64,000 bases of DNA from Hyparrhenia diplandra. Its lineage: Eukaryota > Streptophyta > Magnoliopsida > Poales > Poaceae. This document shows positions 34,875 to 45,100 of the stretch, one piece after another (position 1 is the first letter of the stretch; each line of letters begins with the position of its first letter). The notes below the pieces were generated by a model that was given only the letters and a program-made list of their open reading frames with translations, was not told the origin of the DNA and searched no databases. The position numbers were made by a program, and so were the translations under genes. The stretch covers positions 124,001 to 188,000 of the forward strand of contig JADLZK010011578.1 in NCBI GenBank assembly GCA_015847255.1, in the 5' to 3' direction.

Positions 34875-35803
34875 GGGTGGTGGGAATCGCCCGGTCTCCG
34901 GATACCACCGCCGATTCCGCTAGATTGGGCCGGAATTGACACGTGTTCGTCGACCGCTGAAGCTTCAAGAGGGCGAGGGGCTGTAGTCTCGCGGCCGGGC
35001 GACGAGCGGCAGCACGAGCAGCAGCGAGGAGGGAGGAGCCACCGCGAGGGAGGGGGCAGCCGGCGGCGGCGTGCCGTCGCGCGGCAGCAGGGGTGGGTGG
35101 GGCTGGGGCGCGGGGGGCGGCGGCGGTGGAGAGGCAGGAGTAGATGGATACTAATTTTTATTGCTTGCTTATCCCCTAGAGATTACATGCCTCTTGCTTA
35201 TATAGCCCGGCTAGTGGGACTTGTAATCTAAGCAATCTCTATAAGGTTTCCTTATACGATCGGAATACCTTTTACAAACAATATTTATTTATTTCCTAAT
35301 AAGGATCTTCCTTATAGATTGGAATATCCCCTTTTACACACCAAAATTCCTAAGATAATCCTAACTTGAAGACGGGCGTAGTCGGACTCATACGGGAGAG
35401 AGGCGGCGGCGGCAGAGGGCGCGCCCGCCTGCCACAAGGCGCCCTGGGCCCTCTCAAAGGCGGTCGGCGCGTCGGCCCAATTAGCCCTTCCCGGGCTGGT
35501 CCAATTCTGGGTCATGACAGAGGGTGTATGAATTTTATAAATTAAAAAAGGAGTGCTGACGTATCATGCATGACCAACCATACGCGGCCACATTGGCACC
35601 CCCATACGTATGCATGCATGTTCGTGGACTTAAATGGCTCAGCCGAATAAGTTCGTGGACTTAAGTGACACATTTGAGAGTTCGTGGACCTAAGTGGCAC
35701 AACTTGACAAGTTCAGGGGCTCAATTTTCGCTTTTGCAAGTTCAAGGACTAAAGTGGCACCGGCGGACAAGTTTAGGGGCCGCCCGCGTATTTTACTCTA
35801 GAT

Positions 35804-36373
35804 TCAATAGTGATTTTATCTATACTTTCACAGTGATCGCAGGTGCACACACACATACTCTCTCTGCCTCTCCGTTTACAATGATCGAACTCCTATGGTG
35901 GACAGAGGGAGTACTCGATAAAGAAGGAAGGAATGAAAAGATGAAGCAGAGAGGAGAGGAGAGGAGAGGAAGATGCCAGGTGGACTGGAGGGTAATGCGG
36001 TCTTCTATCACTTGTTTTAGCTGAAAATCATTACTGTCTTTTAGTCTTTCACGAGAACCACCGTTCAAGCCAAAAGACCAAAATGGCCTTCAATAAGTAA
36101 TGATAGAGATGTGTTGAGAAAGAGAAATGTGTATTAGAAAAAAGACAGTGCATTGAGAACAACTTGCAGATTTCAACCAAACAACTTGCCGATTTTCCAC
36201 CCCACATGGCTCAAAAGTAGCTATTCCACATCTTATGTCTAAACAAGAGCCTTAGAGTGGACTAAACCAAACCCTTAGTGTGTTAAAATCGACTTTGACA
36301 GTGTGTTCCACACGAAACCACACTTTTACATGTAACAAGCAATTCTCTTGTTATTACAAGTAGGAGACTCTAA
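35804..36373. other. Gene-free stretch
   Basis: No gene recognised. A purine-rich microsatellite-like run GAGAGGAGAGGAGAGGA lies near 35950. The 119-codon frame at 35665-36024 starts inside the foldback element arm and is not supported. Confidence 0.45.
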
Positions 36374-37525
36374 GGGCTCGTTAGGTTTGGCCAGGAACGG
36401 ACTCTGTTCCCACTGGAACGGTGGGCGGTTTGTAACCAAGTATGGACTGGAATCGTCATTCGTTTTGGACCGCCCGAATTGGAAATGGACCCGGTTTGGC
36501 CTCCTTCCACCTCCTTCCGGCTCGGATCAAAGCCTGGCCTCCCACCCTCGGGCTTCAATCCGGACGGGTGAGCATGAGGCCGAGGCATGCGCGGCCGGGC
36601 GGCATGAGGCGAAGGCGACCTCCTCCTATCCGATATCCATGCTCCCCGCCGCCTTCTCTCAAGTAAAACGCCGCCTCCTTACCCTCTCCTCTAGGTGTGG
36701 GGTTCTTGGTTCTTGGGTGAGCGTTGTTGTTCCGTTCTTGGTACTTGGGTGAGCGCTCTTGTTTGGCGAGCGTAGCGCCGGCGAGGAAGTCCAGGATGGC
36801 ACCACTTGTTGGATGCGATTTTGTTAGTTGCTGGATGCTTGTTGGGGCGACGTGGTAGAGTTCTTGGTTTTTTGCTGGATGCGATTTTCTTAGGAGAGTT
36901 CTAGTCATGTTGACGTGAGATCTAGTAAATATGGATCTGTTAGCTGCAAACATGGTTAGAGTTCTGGGAATCCCCTGCCTTCAATTGCATCTGAACACTC
37001 AATATTGATTTGTGCCTGGTGCAGACAAATGAGATTGCAGTGCCTAGTGCAGACAATTGATTTTATAACTTTTATTCTACTTATTCAAGAGGTTTTTGTG
37101 AATTCAGCATGGAGAGAAACTTAGACACGGTAGGATTCACTCGATCCTAGCCTGGATCGGTTAAACTAAGGGGTTGTTTGGTTCGTTGCCACACATTGCC
37201 TATCTAAGGTTCGACGAGCCACACAGACAAGGTAGGTGTTTGGTTCAGTTTTTTTGTTGTGGCAGCCACAACTGTCCTAAGGTTCGACGAGCCACACAGA
37301 CAAGGTTGGTGTTCGGTTCAAGTTTTTTTTGTTGTGGCAGCCACAACTGCATGCTCTGTCGTTTTCCTTCTCTCCTTCTCTCGGCAAGAGTGGCGAGTGC
37401 GGCGACCATTTTAGTCGCCACAACATGCATGGCCGCCACAGCGTGTGGCAGGGGCGAGGTGTGTCAGGGCCATGTGTGGCCGTGAGCCAAACACACCCTA
37501 AACCTGAACCCAACCGAACGAGCCC
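36374..37525. mobile_element. Tourist-like (PIF/Harbinger) element
   Basis: Ends GGGCTCGTTAGGTTTGG and CCGAACGAGCCC are inverted, flanked by TAA duplications (36371-36373 and 37526-37528), as expected for PIF/Harbinger elements. 1152 bp, of which 329 bp is a second nested element. No transposase recognised; the frames at 36348-36752 are not supported. Confidence 0.75.
37170..37498. mobile_element. Nested Tourist-like MITE with internal tandem duplication
   Basis: Ends GGGGTTGTTTGGTTCG and GCCAAACACACCC are inverted and flanked by TAA (37167-37169 and 37499-37501). Inside, a 72-bp unit starting CTAAGGTTCGACGAGCC is repeated in tandem (37204-37275 and 37276 onward), differing at a few bases. 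Confidence 0.8.
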
Positions 37526-37528
37526 TAA

Positions 37529-38319
37529 CTAAGCTCGAACCATCTGCCTTTGGACGGATGAACCGATCCTCCTCAACACGCTTGAGTTCACTACAACCTC
37601 ATCGTGCATAACACTGAGAATGAAGGCAGAAACTGAGAAACGGATATACCTAATCAAGATCTGACCTAAGATCAGAATCGTACGTGTATTATCACACATT
37701 CCTCCTAATAAAATACGACAAGGTGACGATTTGTATACTTTCCACAAGTTCCTGATCGGGGGACATCCGCAGGATTTGTAGCCCTACGCTTGGTTAAACA
37801 CGTTTTAAAACAAGATTTTGTGTACATTTATGAGGTGATCTATACGTAGAAATAAATAACTTTATACTTTAACATAGTGGTGTCTATTATAATAAGCCCC
37901 CCCATTATAGCCTGCGTCACTGCAATCTGTATCGACCAAAATAAGCAATGTAGACTCCAGCCAAAATGTTAAACCATAGTTTACAGATTCGCAGTGAACT
38001 TTAAGCTCTCAAATGTGGTGACAGTAACCTCAGCAGTTACTAATCAAAATATATACATATAGATATACGCCATATCTACGGCAGTTCATGTACTTCATCT
38101 ACACCTGCTTCAAGGTTTCAAAGATTTGCATGTATACAAGCTCTAGCTGTGCCTTATTACCAAAGCACAAAGTCGTGACAGCATTTCTTTATATTCAATC
38201 ATAGCAGACAAGCTTCAGCACAGAACATGTACATTTATTGTTCCACCAATTCGGGTAGACAGTGTTTCAAGTAGGAGTACTCGCAAAATAGTGTCGATTG
38301 TCAAATATCCTCAATAAAC
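37529..38319. other. Intergenic, downstream of the PLD gene
   Basis: No gene recognised. Part of 38000-38863 may belong to the 3' untranslated region of the minus-strand PLD gene, but no polyadenylation site can be fixed. Confidence 0.4.
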
Positions 38320-38521
38320 ACTACCCCTATCATCCAGAAATATAAGGCGTGTTTCCACTGTCTAACTTGGACTTTGACCAATAAACTAATATAAGACATG
38401 TGACCCAAAAATACTGTTACAATCGTGGTTTTGTAACTATATACTAATAAAAGACTGCAAGAGACATCTCGCTTTTAGACAGTAGAAATAGAAGTCTTAT
38501 ATTTCTCTGGATATAGTGTAG
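38320..38521. mobile_element. MITE downstream of the PLD gene
   Basis: ACTACCCCTATCATCCAGAA with ATATAAGGCGTGTTTCC on the left and AGAAGTCTTATATTTCTCTGG on the right form inverted ends around about 200 bp of AT-rich DNA. Stowaway- or Mariner-like; no coding capacity. Confidence 0.5.
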
Positions 38522-38863
38522 CATGTACACAATAGGATAGAAAAAAGATGAACTCCTATAGCAAGGTGTATTTCATTCCAACGAAAAATGTGTAGAGCTA
38601 AGGAAAGTCCTATATTATTTGCACTTATAAAGAAAGAATTTGATTGTTTCTTTCCCAAAATTAAAAGGTGTTTGAATGAATGGACTATACTGATATACTA
38701 TTTCCTTTTTAGGAAACTATACTTCTAGTACTCTATAATGGTGTGATAATATATTCATTTCTTTTTCGTTTCCTATCTGGCAACACGTATAGAGCATCTA
38801 CAAGCTGATCTTTGCAACATGTACAGCCGATTGAGTAACTTTACAAGGCAGAGACAGAAAAGG

Positions 38864-39113
38864 CTAATGGAAAACCTGTGGTGATGTGTAGTACTCACTT
38901 TCGCTGAAATAAGGTCTCAAGTCCTCTTGGCACATGAAATCCAAAGGAAAAGAAACAAGGTGTCCCCTGACTAATTGTAATCTGTCCATAGGGTCGGTAC
39001 TTTTGAGATCACCGTCTTGGTAAGCTTCTAGCTTCGCTTGGGCAACACCCAAATCAATTGTAGTGTGCCCAATTTTGTCCCTCAATTGAGCAAAGCTTTG
39101 CCGAAATTGGGCC
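38864..39113 (-). CDS. PLDZ: PLD zeta last exon and stop
   Basis: Codes AQFRQSFAQLRDKIGHTTID through HLVSFPLDFMCQEDLRPYF and ends YYTSPQVFH, then TAG at 38866-38864; this C-terminus is nearly invariant in the class. A 75-base intron (39188-39114, GTATGA...ATTCAG) separates it from the exon 39250-39189 (TNTMIYQDVFGCVPNDLIHS). That intron is open in frame, so an unspliced reading 39241-38864 looks like one ORF, but the family shows it is removed. Confidence 0.9.
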
Positions 39114-42100
39114 CTGAATGGACTATATGTTTCAAAAACCACAGCACTTGAAGCAAAATGCAACCCCAATGTAGGCTTAAATTCATACCTTGAGTGGATG
39201 AGATCATTGGGTACACACCCGAAGACATCTTGGTATATCATGGTATTTGTCTGCCAAACACAAGTTAGTTAACATATATGTATTTTGAGTATAAAAATGA
39301 AGATTAATATTTACAAAGGCATTGAAATAATATGAACACATAATACAATTTAAAAACCAATTGAAAAACTGAAGGCGATCTAATCAGAAATAAGGTTTCA
39401 GATTAGTTCTTTATTTATTTTGATATGGATTTCCAGAAAGAATGTAATAGCATCAGAATTCAGTGCTATTGATTTGGGTTAAAAACTTTAGCAAACATTT
39501 ATCTCACCTTGGCAGTGGCCATCCAGATATTTTTGAATGTTGAATCATCTATAGGGTCCATGATATGGCTAACCTGAAAGTGAAAATGTATTTTGTTTAA
39601 AATTGTAATGCAACAGATATTATTGTTAGTGTATATGTGTAGGCCCATGAGGCTAGGCCCATGAGGCCCATGTACAGCAACTATATTGCCCACCCTTCTA
39701 GGGTTTGGAGGTATACACAGAGTTGATTCCCTCTCTAACATGGTATCAGCTTAGGTTCCTTCCCCTTCTCCCGTTCCCTGTGCGCCGCCGCCAGCCATGG
39801 CAGGCCGGCCACCGCCGGCGCCCCTTCCCGCAGACCGGCCCCTTCCTTTCCCTCTCTTTCCTTCCCTTCCTCACCCACGAGGATGCGCCGCCGCTGGGCA
39901 TCTTCCTCGCGCGACGGCGCTCCCTCCCCAGCGCGGCGCGGCCGGCCCTCCCTCTAGGCGCGGGCGGAGCCTCTCCAGGCGCCCGGCTGGCGGCGCCCCC
40001 TCCTCGCTGGCGGCCCTTCTCCTCGCGCGGTCGCGGCGAGGTCCAGGCGCGGGGCCTCCCGCTTTGGGCGCCTCCTCGCGTGGTTGCGGCGGGTCGGCCT
40101 TGAGGCCCCTCCGGGTTGCGGCGCGCTTCCCTAGCGCCGGGGCGGGCGTTCAGGCGGCGGACTCCTCTCTCGCTCGCCGCCGACTCGCTGGACGCCAAGG
40201 CCGCGTCGGGGGGGCCCTCGCGCTTTACACGCGGCACGTCTCTCGAGCCGGCCTGAGACCAGGGAGGCCCTCGCGCTAGGGCACGCGCACACTCCTTCCT
40301 CCGCCGACGGACGGGCGGAACCACTTTTACTATCGCTATAGCGGCCGCGTTCTCCTCATACGGCACGGAGTGTCGCTCTTCCTTCCTTCGCGTGCCTCCC
40401 GCGGCCGCGGCCATAAGGCTGGCGCTGACGCCGCTTGCCGCCCGCGGGCGCCGGCCTTTCACCTTCTTCGCGCTGGCTTCAGAAGAATCGCCGCGGGCCT
40501 CGTGGGTCACCGGCGGAGGCCCACGCCGCGACACCTCTCCCCTCGCTCGCCAAGGCGCTTTCTTCGCTTCGCCGCCGCCCAAAGACCCCGCTGGGCGCGG
40601 GCATGGCAGCACGGGCGCGCGCGGGCGCTGCCACCGCCTACGTGGCGGCGCGCTAGCGCCCCGGCTTCCCTGCTCAATCGCGAGCGCGCCACGGTAGCGC
40701 CGTTGCTCTACTAAATCGGTGCGGTGCCGAGGCCAAGCGGCTCTCCTTGGCCGGGGCTCACGGACACGCTCGACGGAAGGTCGCCACGGCCATCCTTACC
40801 GCCCCCACATGGCGGGCGCTTCGAAATCGCGGGCCTCCTTCCCCTACTCCGCCCGGGCCCGACTCCGTCCCGGCACAGGGGGTGGAATCCGGCGATATGG
40901 CGCAATCCCCGGCACCATGGGGGTTGCACCCGCATGCGCACCGAGTGGATCGCCGACTCGGGGCTTCCTTCCACACTACCCCTCATGCCGGCATCCTCTC
41001 TTCTCTTCGCCCGCCTCACCCTTCCCGTCCCTCTTCGATCATGGTTGGGAATGGGTCTTGTCTTCTGTCACCTCCGTGGGTTCTGCATCGGTCTTTTTTC
41101 GTCTTCGATGTCCTTGTTTCTCCTCGATCGTCCATAACCTTCTTTCCATCCGCCCGGTTCTGCCGACAACTCGTGTTCGGTTGAGTTCGACTCTACCGGT
41201 CTCACGGTGAAGGATTTTTCGGGCGGCCACTCCTCCATTGTGATAGCTCGGGACCCCTTTACTCCCTTCGCCTTCCTTCTTCCGCTATACCGCCTTCCAC
41301 TTCAATTTGCCCTTGCCACTACTCCCTCTTCCTCTACGGCACCGCCCGGCTTGGTCACCCCTGGCGCGGCGCTTTGGCTTCGGCTTCGGTCGTGAGTGCC
41401 CACCTCCCTTCCCACTCGGGCCGATGAGCATCTACGCCATGCGTGCGGTTGGGTCGCCATGTGCGCCTTCCTTTCCTACTACTTCTTCGCGTCGCGACGC
41501 ATGCCTTTGCTCTTCTTCACCGTGATCCGTGGACTTCTCCTATTCCTAGCATTTTTCGGCTATAAGTATTATCCGGTCCTCCTCGATGACTTCTCTCACT
41601 ACTCTTGGACTTTCCCTTTGCGCGCCAAGTCCGAGACCTTTTCCACTCTCCTCCACTTCTTTGCCTGGGTGTCCACTCAGTTCGGCCTCACCATCAAGGC
41701 CGTCCAGTGTGACAACGGGCGTGAGTTTGATAACAACACCTCCCGCTCCTTCTTTCTCGCTCATGGTGTTCGGCCTCCGCATGTCTTGTCCGTACACCTC
41801 CTCCCGAGCGGCAAGGCCGAGCGGATGATTCGCACCACGAACGATGTTATGCGCACTCTCCTTCTCCGGGCCTCTACGCCCGCGCCGTGGGGGGGGCGAG
41901 AGCCTCCACACCGCCACCTACCGCTCAACCGACTTCCTTCCACGACCTCTCCTCGCTCCCACTCCACACCACGCACTCTTGGTACACCTCCCTCGCTATG
42001 ATCACCTCCGTGTCTTCGGTTGTGCTTGTTACCTAACCTCGCCGCCACTACTCCTCACAAGTTGGCGCCTCGCTCGACACGGTGTGTGTTTCTCGGGTAC

Positions 42101-45100
42101 TCCCCGATCATAAGGTACCGTTGCCTACGACCTCACTTCTCGTCGGGTGCTTATTTCCGCACGTCGTCTTCGACGAGCCGGATTTCCCGTACTCTACCCT
42201 TCCACGCCTTCCCGATCCCGAGTTGGAGTCCATTTTGTTTCCCGACTGGCGGTTCAGCCCACCGCCCGTTTCGGCCTTTCTCCACGGGTACTCGGGTTGC
42301 CCCACGCGCGCCACCCACGGCCCCGGCCTCTCGCGCCACCCGCGCGGCCCCCGAGCCACTCTCGCGCCACCGCCGCGGCGAGGAGCCGTCGTATTTGTGC
42401 CGCGCTCCCGGGAGCCACCGGCCGTGCCACCGCCGCGCCCCGGCGCCACTTTCGCGGTGCCACGCCGCGGCCCCGGTGCCCCCCCGCCGCGCCACGCGCG
42501 CGGCCGGCAGTGCCCTCGCCGCGCACACACGCGCCCCGTGCCTCCCGCCGCGCCCACGCGGCCCAAAGAGCCTCGTGTGGTGCCCCCTTCGCGGGCGGGA
42601 CCCGGCGTGGCGCCAGTGCAGGTGTACTCGCCGGCCGGCACCCGACGCCGCCGGCCTACGGCTCCACCTCCACCGCCGCCACCCCTCCACCTCCACCCCG
42701 TCGGCCCCGGCTGACCCCGAGGTCTACCACCCGCCGATCATTCACCGGGACCCCGTCACACTCATCCTATGGTGACTCGGCATGCGGAAAGGTGTTCTTC
42801 GACCTGCGGCCCTCCCTCCGCCACCGAGAGCGGCTCTCCGGGGTCTCTCCGATACCCACCTCGTTCGCGCCGCCTTGGCGAGACTCACTCGGCGGCGATG
42901 GCGGAAGAGGAGTCACGGGGCTCTTCTAGCCAACCAGGCGTGGGACCTTGTGCGCGTCCGTCGGTGGCAATGTGGTCACCGGCAAGTGGATCTCGGACGC
43001 ACAAGCGTCGGGGGGCCGGCGCCTCCTGGCGCTACAAGGCTCGCTCGGGTCCTCGAGGCTTCACCCGGCCGCCCGGGGGTTGATTATGATGAGACCTTCA
43101 TCCGTGGTCAAGCTCTCGCATAAATGCAAGACGGTCCTCTCACTTGCCCTCTCTCGCTCTTGGCAAGTGCATCGGCTAGATGTCAAGAATGCATTCCTCC
43201 ATGGCACCTTGTGCGAGACAAGATATGCGATCGGCCACCCGGTGGATTTGTCGATCCGGTCGGCTGATTTGGTGTGCCGCTCAACAAGTCACTATATGGT
43301 CCGAAGCGGGCTCCTCGTGCTTGGTACTCCCGGTTTGCCACCTACCTTCTCACTTTGGGGTTCGGAGAGGCCAAGTCGATACATCTCTGTTTTGTCTATC
43401 GCCATGGCGCCGAGATCGCTTACCGCTACTCTATGTTGATGACATTGTTCTCACCGCCTCCGGTCCGCAGATTTGCTTCGGGGCGTGTCATATCGGGCTT
43501 TGGCCAGAGTTTGCCATGAAGGACCTCGGTCCACTTCACCACTTCGGGGGGGTCTTTGTGGAGACTTCGCCCGTCGGGGTTGTTCCTCCACCGGCCCGAC
43601 GGTATGCTCTCGACATCCTCGAAGGGTCGGGATGACAGGCGTGTCGCCCATGTGCTACTCGGTTGATACTCGGCGAAGCTCTGGCGATGAAGGTGACCCC
43701 GTGGCGGATCCCACCGCCTTCCGGAGTTTGGCCGGGTGCTTGCGATGCCCTCACCTTCACTAGGCCCGACATCGCGCGACGATTCAGCCAGTCCGTCTTC
43801 ACATGCATGATCCCCGGGCACCACATCTTGCTGCGATGAAGCGCCTTCTCCGCTATGTATGGGCACCGTTGACTCGGCGATGATCCACCGGTCTCCCCTC
43901 CACCGAGCTCGCCGTCCACACCGACGCCGACCGGGGGTGTCCGCACACTCGCCGCTCTACCTCCGGGTATGCCGTCTTCCTTGGTGGCAACCTGGCTCTC
44001 TCGGGTCGCCCAAGCGGCAGCCGGTTGTCTCCCGCTCCGGTGCGTAGGCGGAGTACCGGTGTTGCTAACGGTGTGGCGGAGGCCTCTCGGCTTCGGCTCT
44101 TGCCTATCGGCTTCACACCCGGCCGACAAAGACCACACTTGTCTCATCTGTGACAATGTCGCCGCCGTCTACCTCTCCACCAACCCCGCTCAAAGATCGG
44201 GCCGAAGCATGTGGAGATCGACTTGCACTTTGTCCGTGACTTGGTTGCCATCGGCGCCTGTTCGGGTGCTCCATGTACCGACCACCTCGATTCGGCCGAC
44301 ATCTTCACCAAGGGTCCGCCCTCATCGACCTTCTCCGAGTTCGATCCGGCCTTCAACGCCGCCGGTGGCTAGTTGTGGGCTGGGGGCCCCGTGTGTGTTG
44401 CTTTCTTTCATGTCGATCTTCATCTCACAAGGCGGAAGTTCGGGCTGAAGGGGAGTGTTAGTGTATATGTGTAGGCCCATGAGGCTAGACCCATGAGGCC
44501 CATGTACGGCAACTATATTGCCCACCCTTCTAGGGTTTGGAGGTATACACAGAGTTGATTCCCTCTCTAACAATTATTAACTGCTGAAAAATAAAACTAA
44601 GAAAGCATTGTCAAGCATATTTTTGATTGGCTGGTAAATCTGTGTAAACAAATGAAAATTCAGAAGTTTGGTAAATTTTATACCAACCTTTAAATCTGTG
44701 ACATGAAATACTGAAACAGTTATCTCGTGTTAGAAAATTAATTATGGCTTTCTAAAGCATCACGCAATGAAAGACAGTGAATTTTTTCTCAAACACACAG
44801 GAGTGCTATCATTATATTAAGAAGAAAAAATGGGGCAAGAAGCCATACAAGAACAGTTACACACAACAAAACAAGCATCTTAACAAAAGACAGCGCCCTT
44901 CAAAAGGGAAGACAACAACCACTACCAAAAAGACCATTCAAACTCGGGCAAGGAGGTGATCGATACCTTGTGCCCCAGTGAGACCCCAAATGGAAGCTCT
45001 TCACTAGCGAGCAACAGTGCTCTAGCTAAAGTTTTTTTTTAATACGCAGGAGAGCTGTGTCTCTTTTTGTATTATAAAGAGGAAACAATGACCTGTATAC

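Larger units (their letters stand above)
32292..35519 (-). mobile_element. Gag-only (non-autonomous) LTR retrotransposon, both LTRs
   Basis: Plus-strand limits TGTCGATTCCGG and GGGTCATGACA are flanked by a perfect duplication GAGGG (32287-32291 and 35520-35524). LTRs are 32292-32893 (3') and about 34909-35519 (5'); they share long blocks such as CTAATTTTTATTGCTTGCTT and CCTAAGATAATCCTAACTTG. On the minus strand a primer-binding-like TGGTATCCGGAGACC follows the 5' LTR, and a purine tract GGTGGGGAAA precedes the 3' LTR. The internal region is only about 2.0 kb, with gag-like sequence and no RT, RNase H or integrase. Confidence 0.9.
31433..35799. mobile_element. Mutator-like foldback element, interrupted
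   Basis: Left end AGAGTAAAATACGCCTGGCGG plus CCCCTAAACTTGTCCGC is mirrored at the right end (GCGGACAAGTTTAGGGGCCGCC...GCGTATTTTACTCT). The inverted arms run about 31433-31735 and 35525-35799. A further internal inversion pairs about 31735-31885 with 31990-32145 (AACTATCTCA, AGGGCT and CATTTAACTC-type text on both sides). Flanks AGATTTAAT (31405-31413) and AGATTCAAT (35800-35808) may be a 9-bp duplication, though 19-20 bases of CTC plus an A run intervene on the left. Without the insertions it is about 1 kb and non-coding. Confidence 0.75.

Noticed and set aside
38864..39241. Single 125-codon terminal exon of PLD zeta
   Set aside because: Family comparison and GT-AG sites show that 39114-39188 is a 75-base intron that happens to stay open.
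39746..40612. 288-codon minus-strand frame
   Set aside because: Antisense to the copia element leader, Arg/Gly/Ala-rich; no evidence of a gene.
42020..42929. Plus-strand frames of 200-260 codons in three phases
   Set aside because: Pro/Arg-rich linker of the copia polyprotein read in wrong frames; only scattered copia motifs are real.
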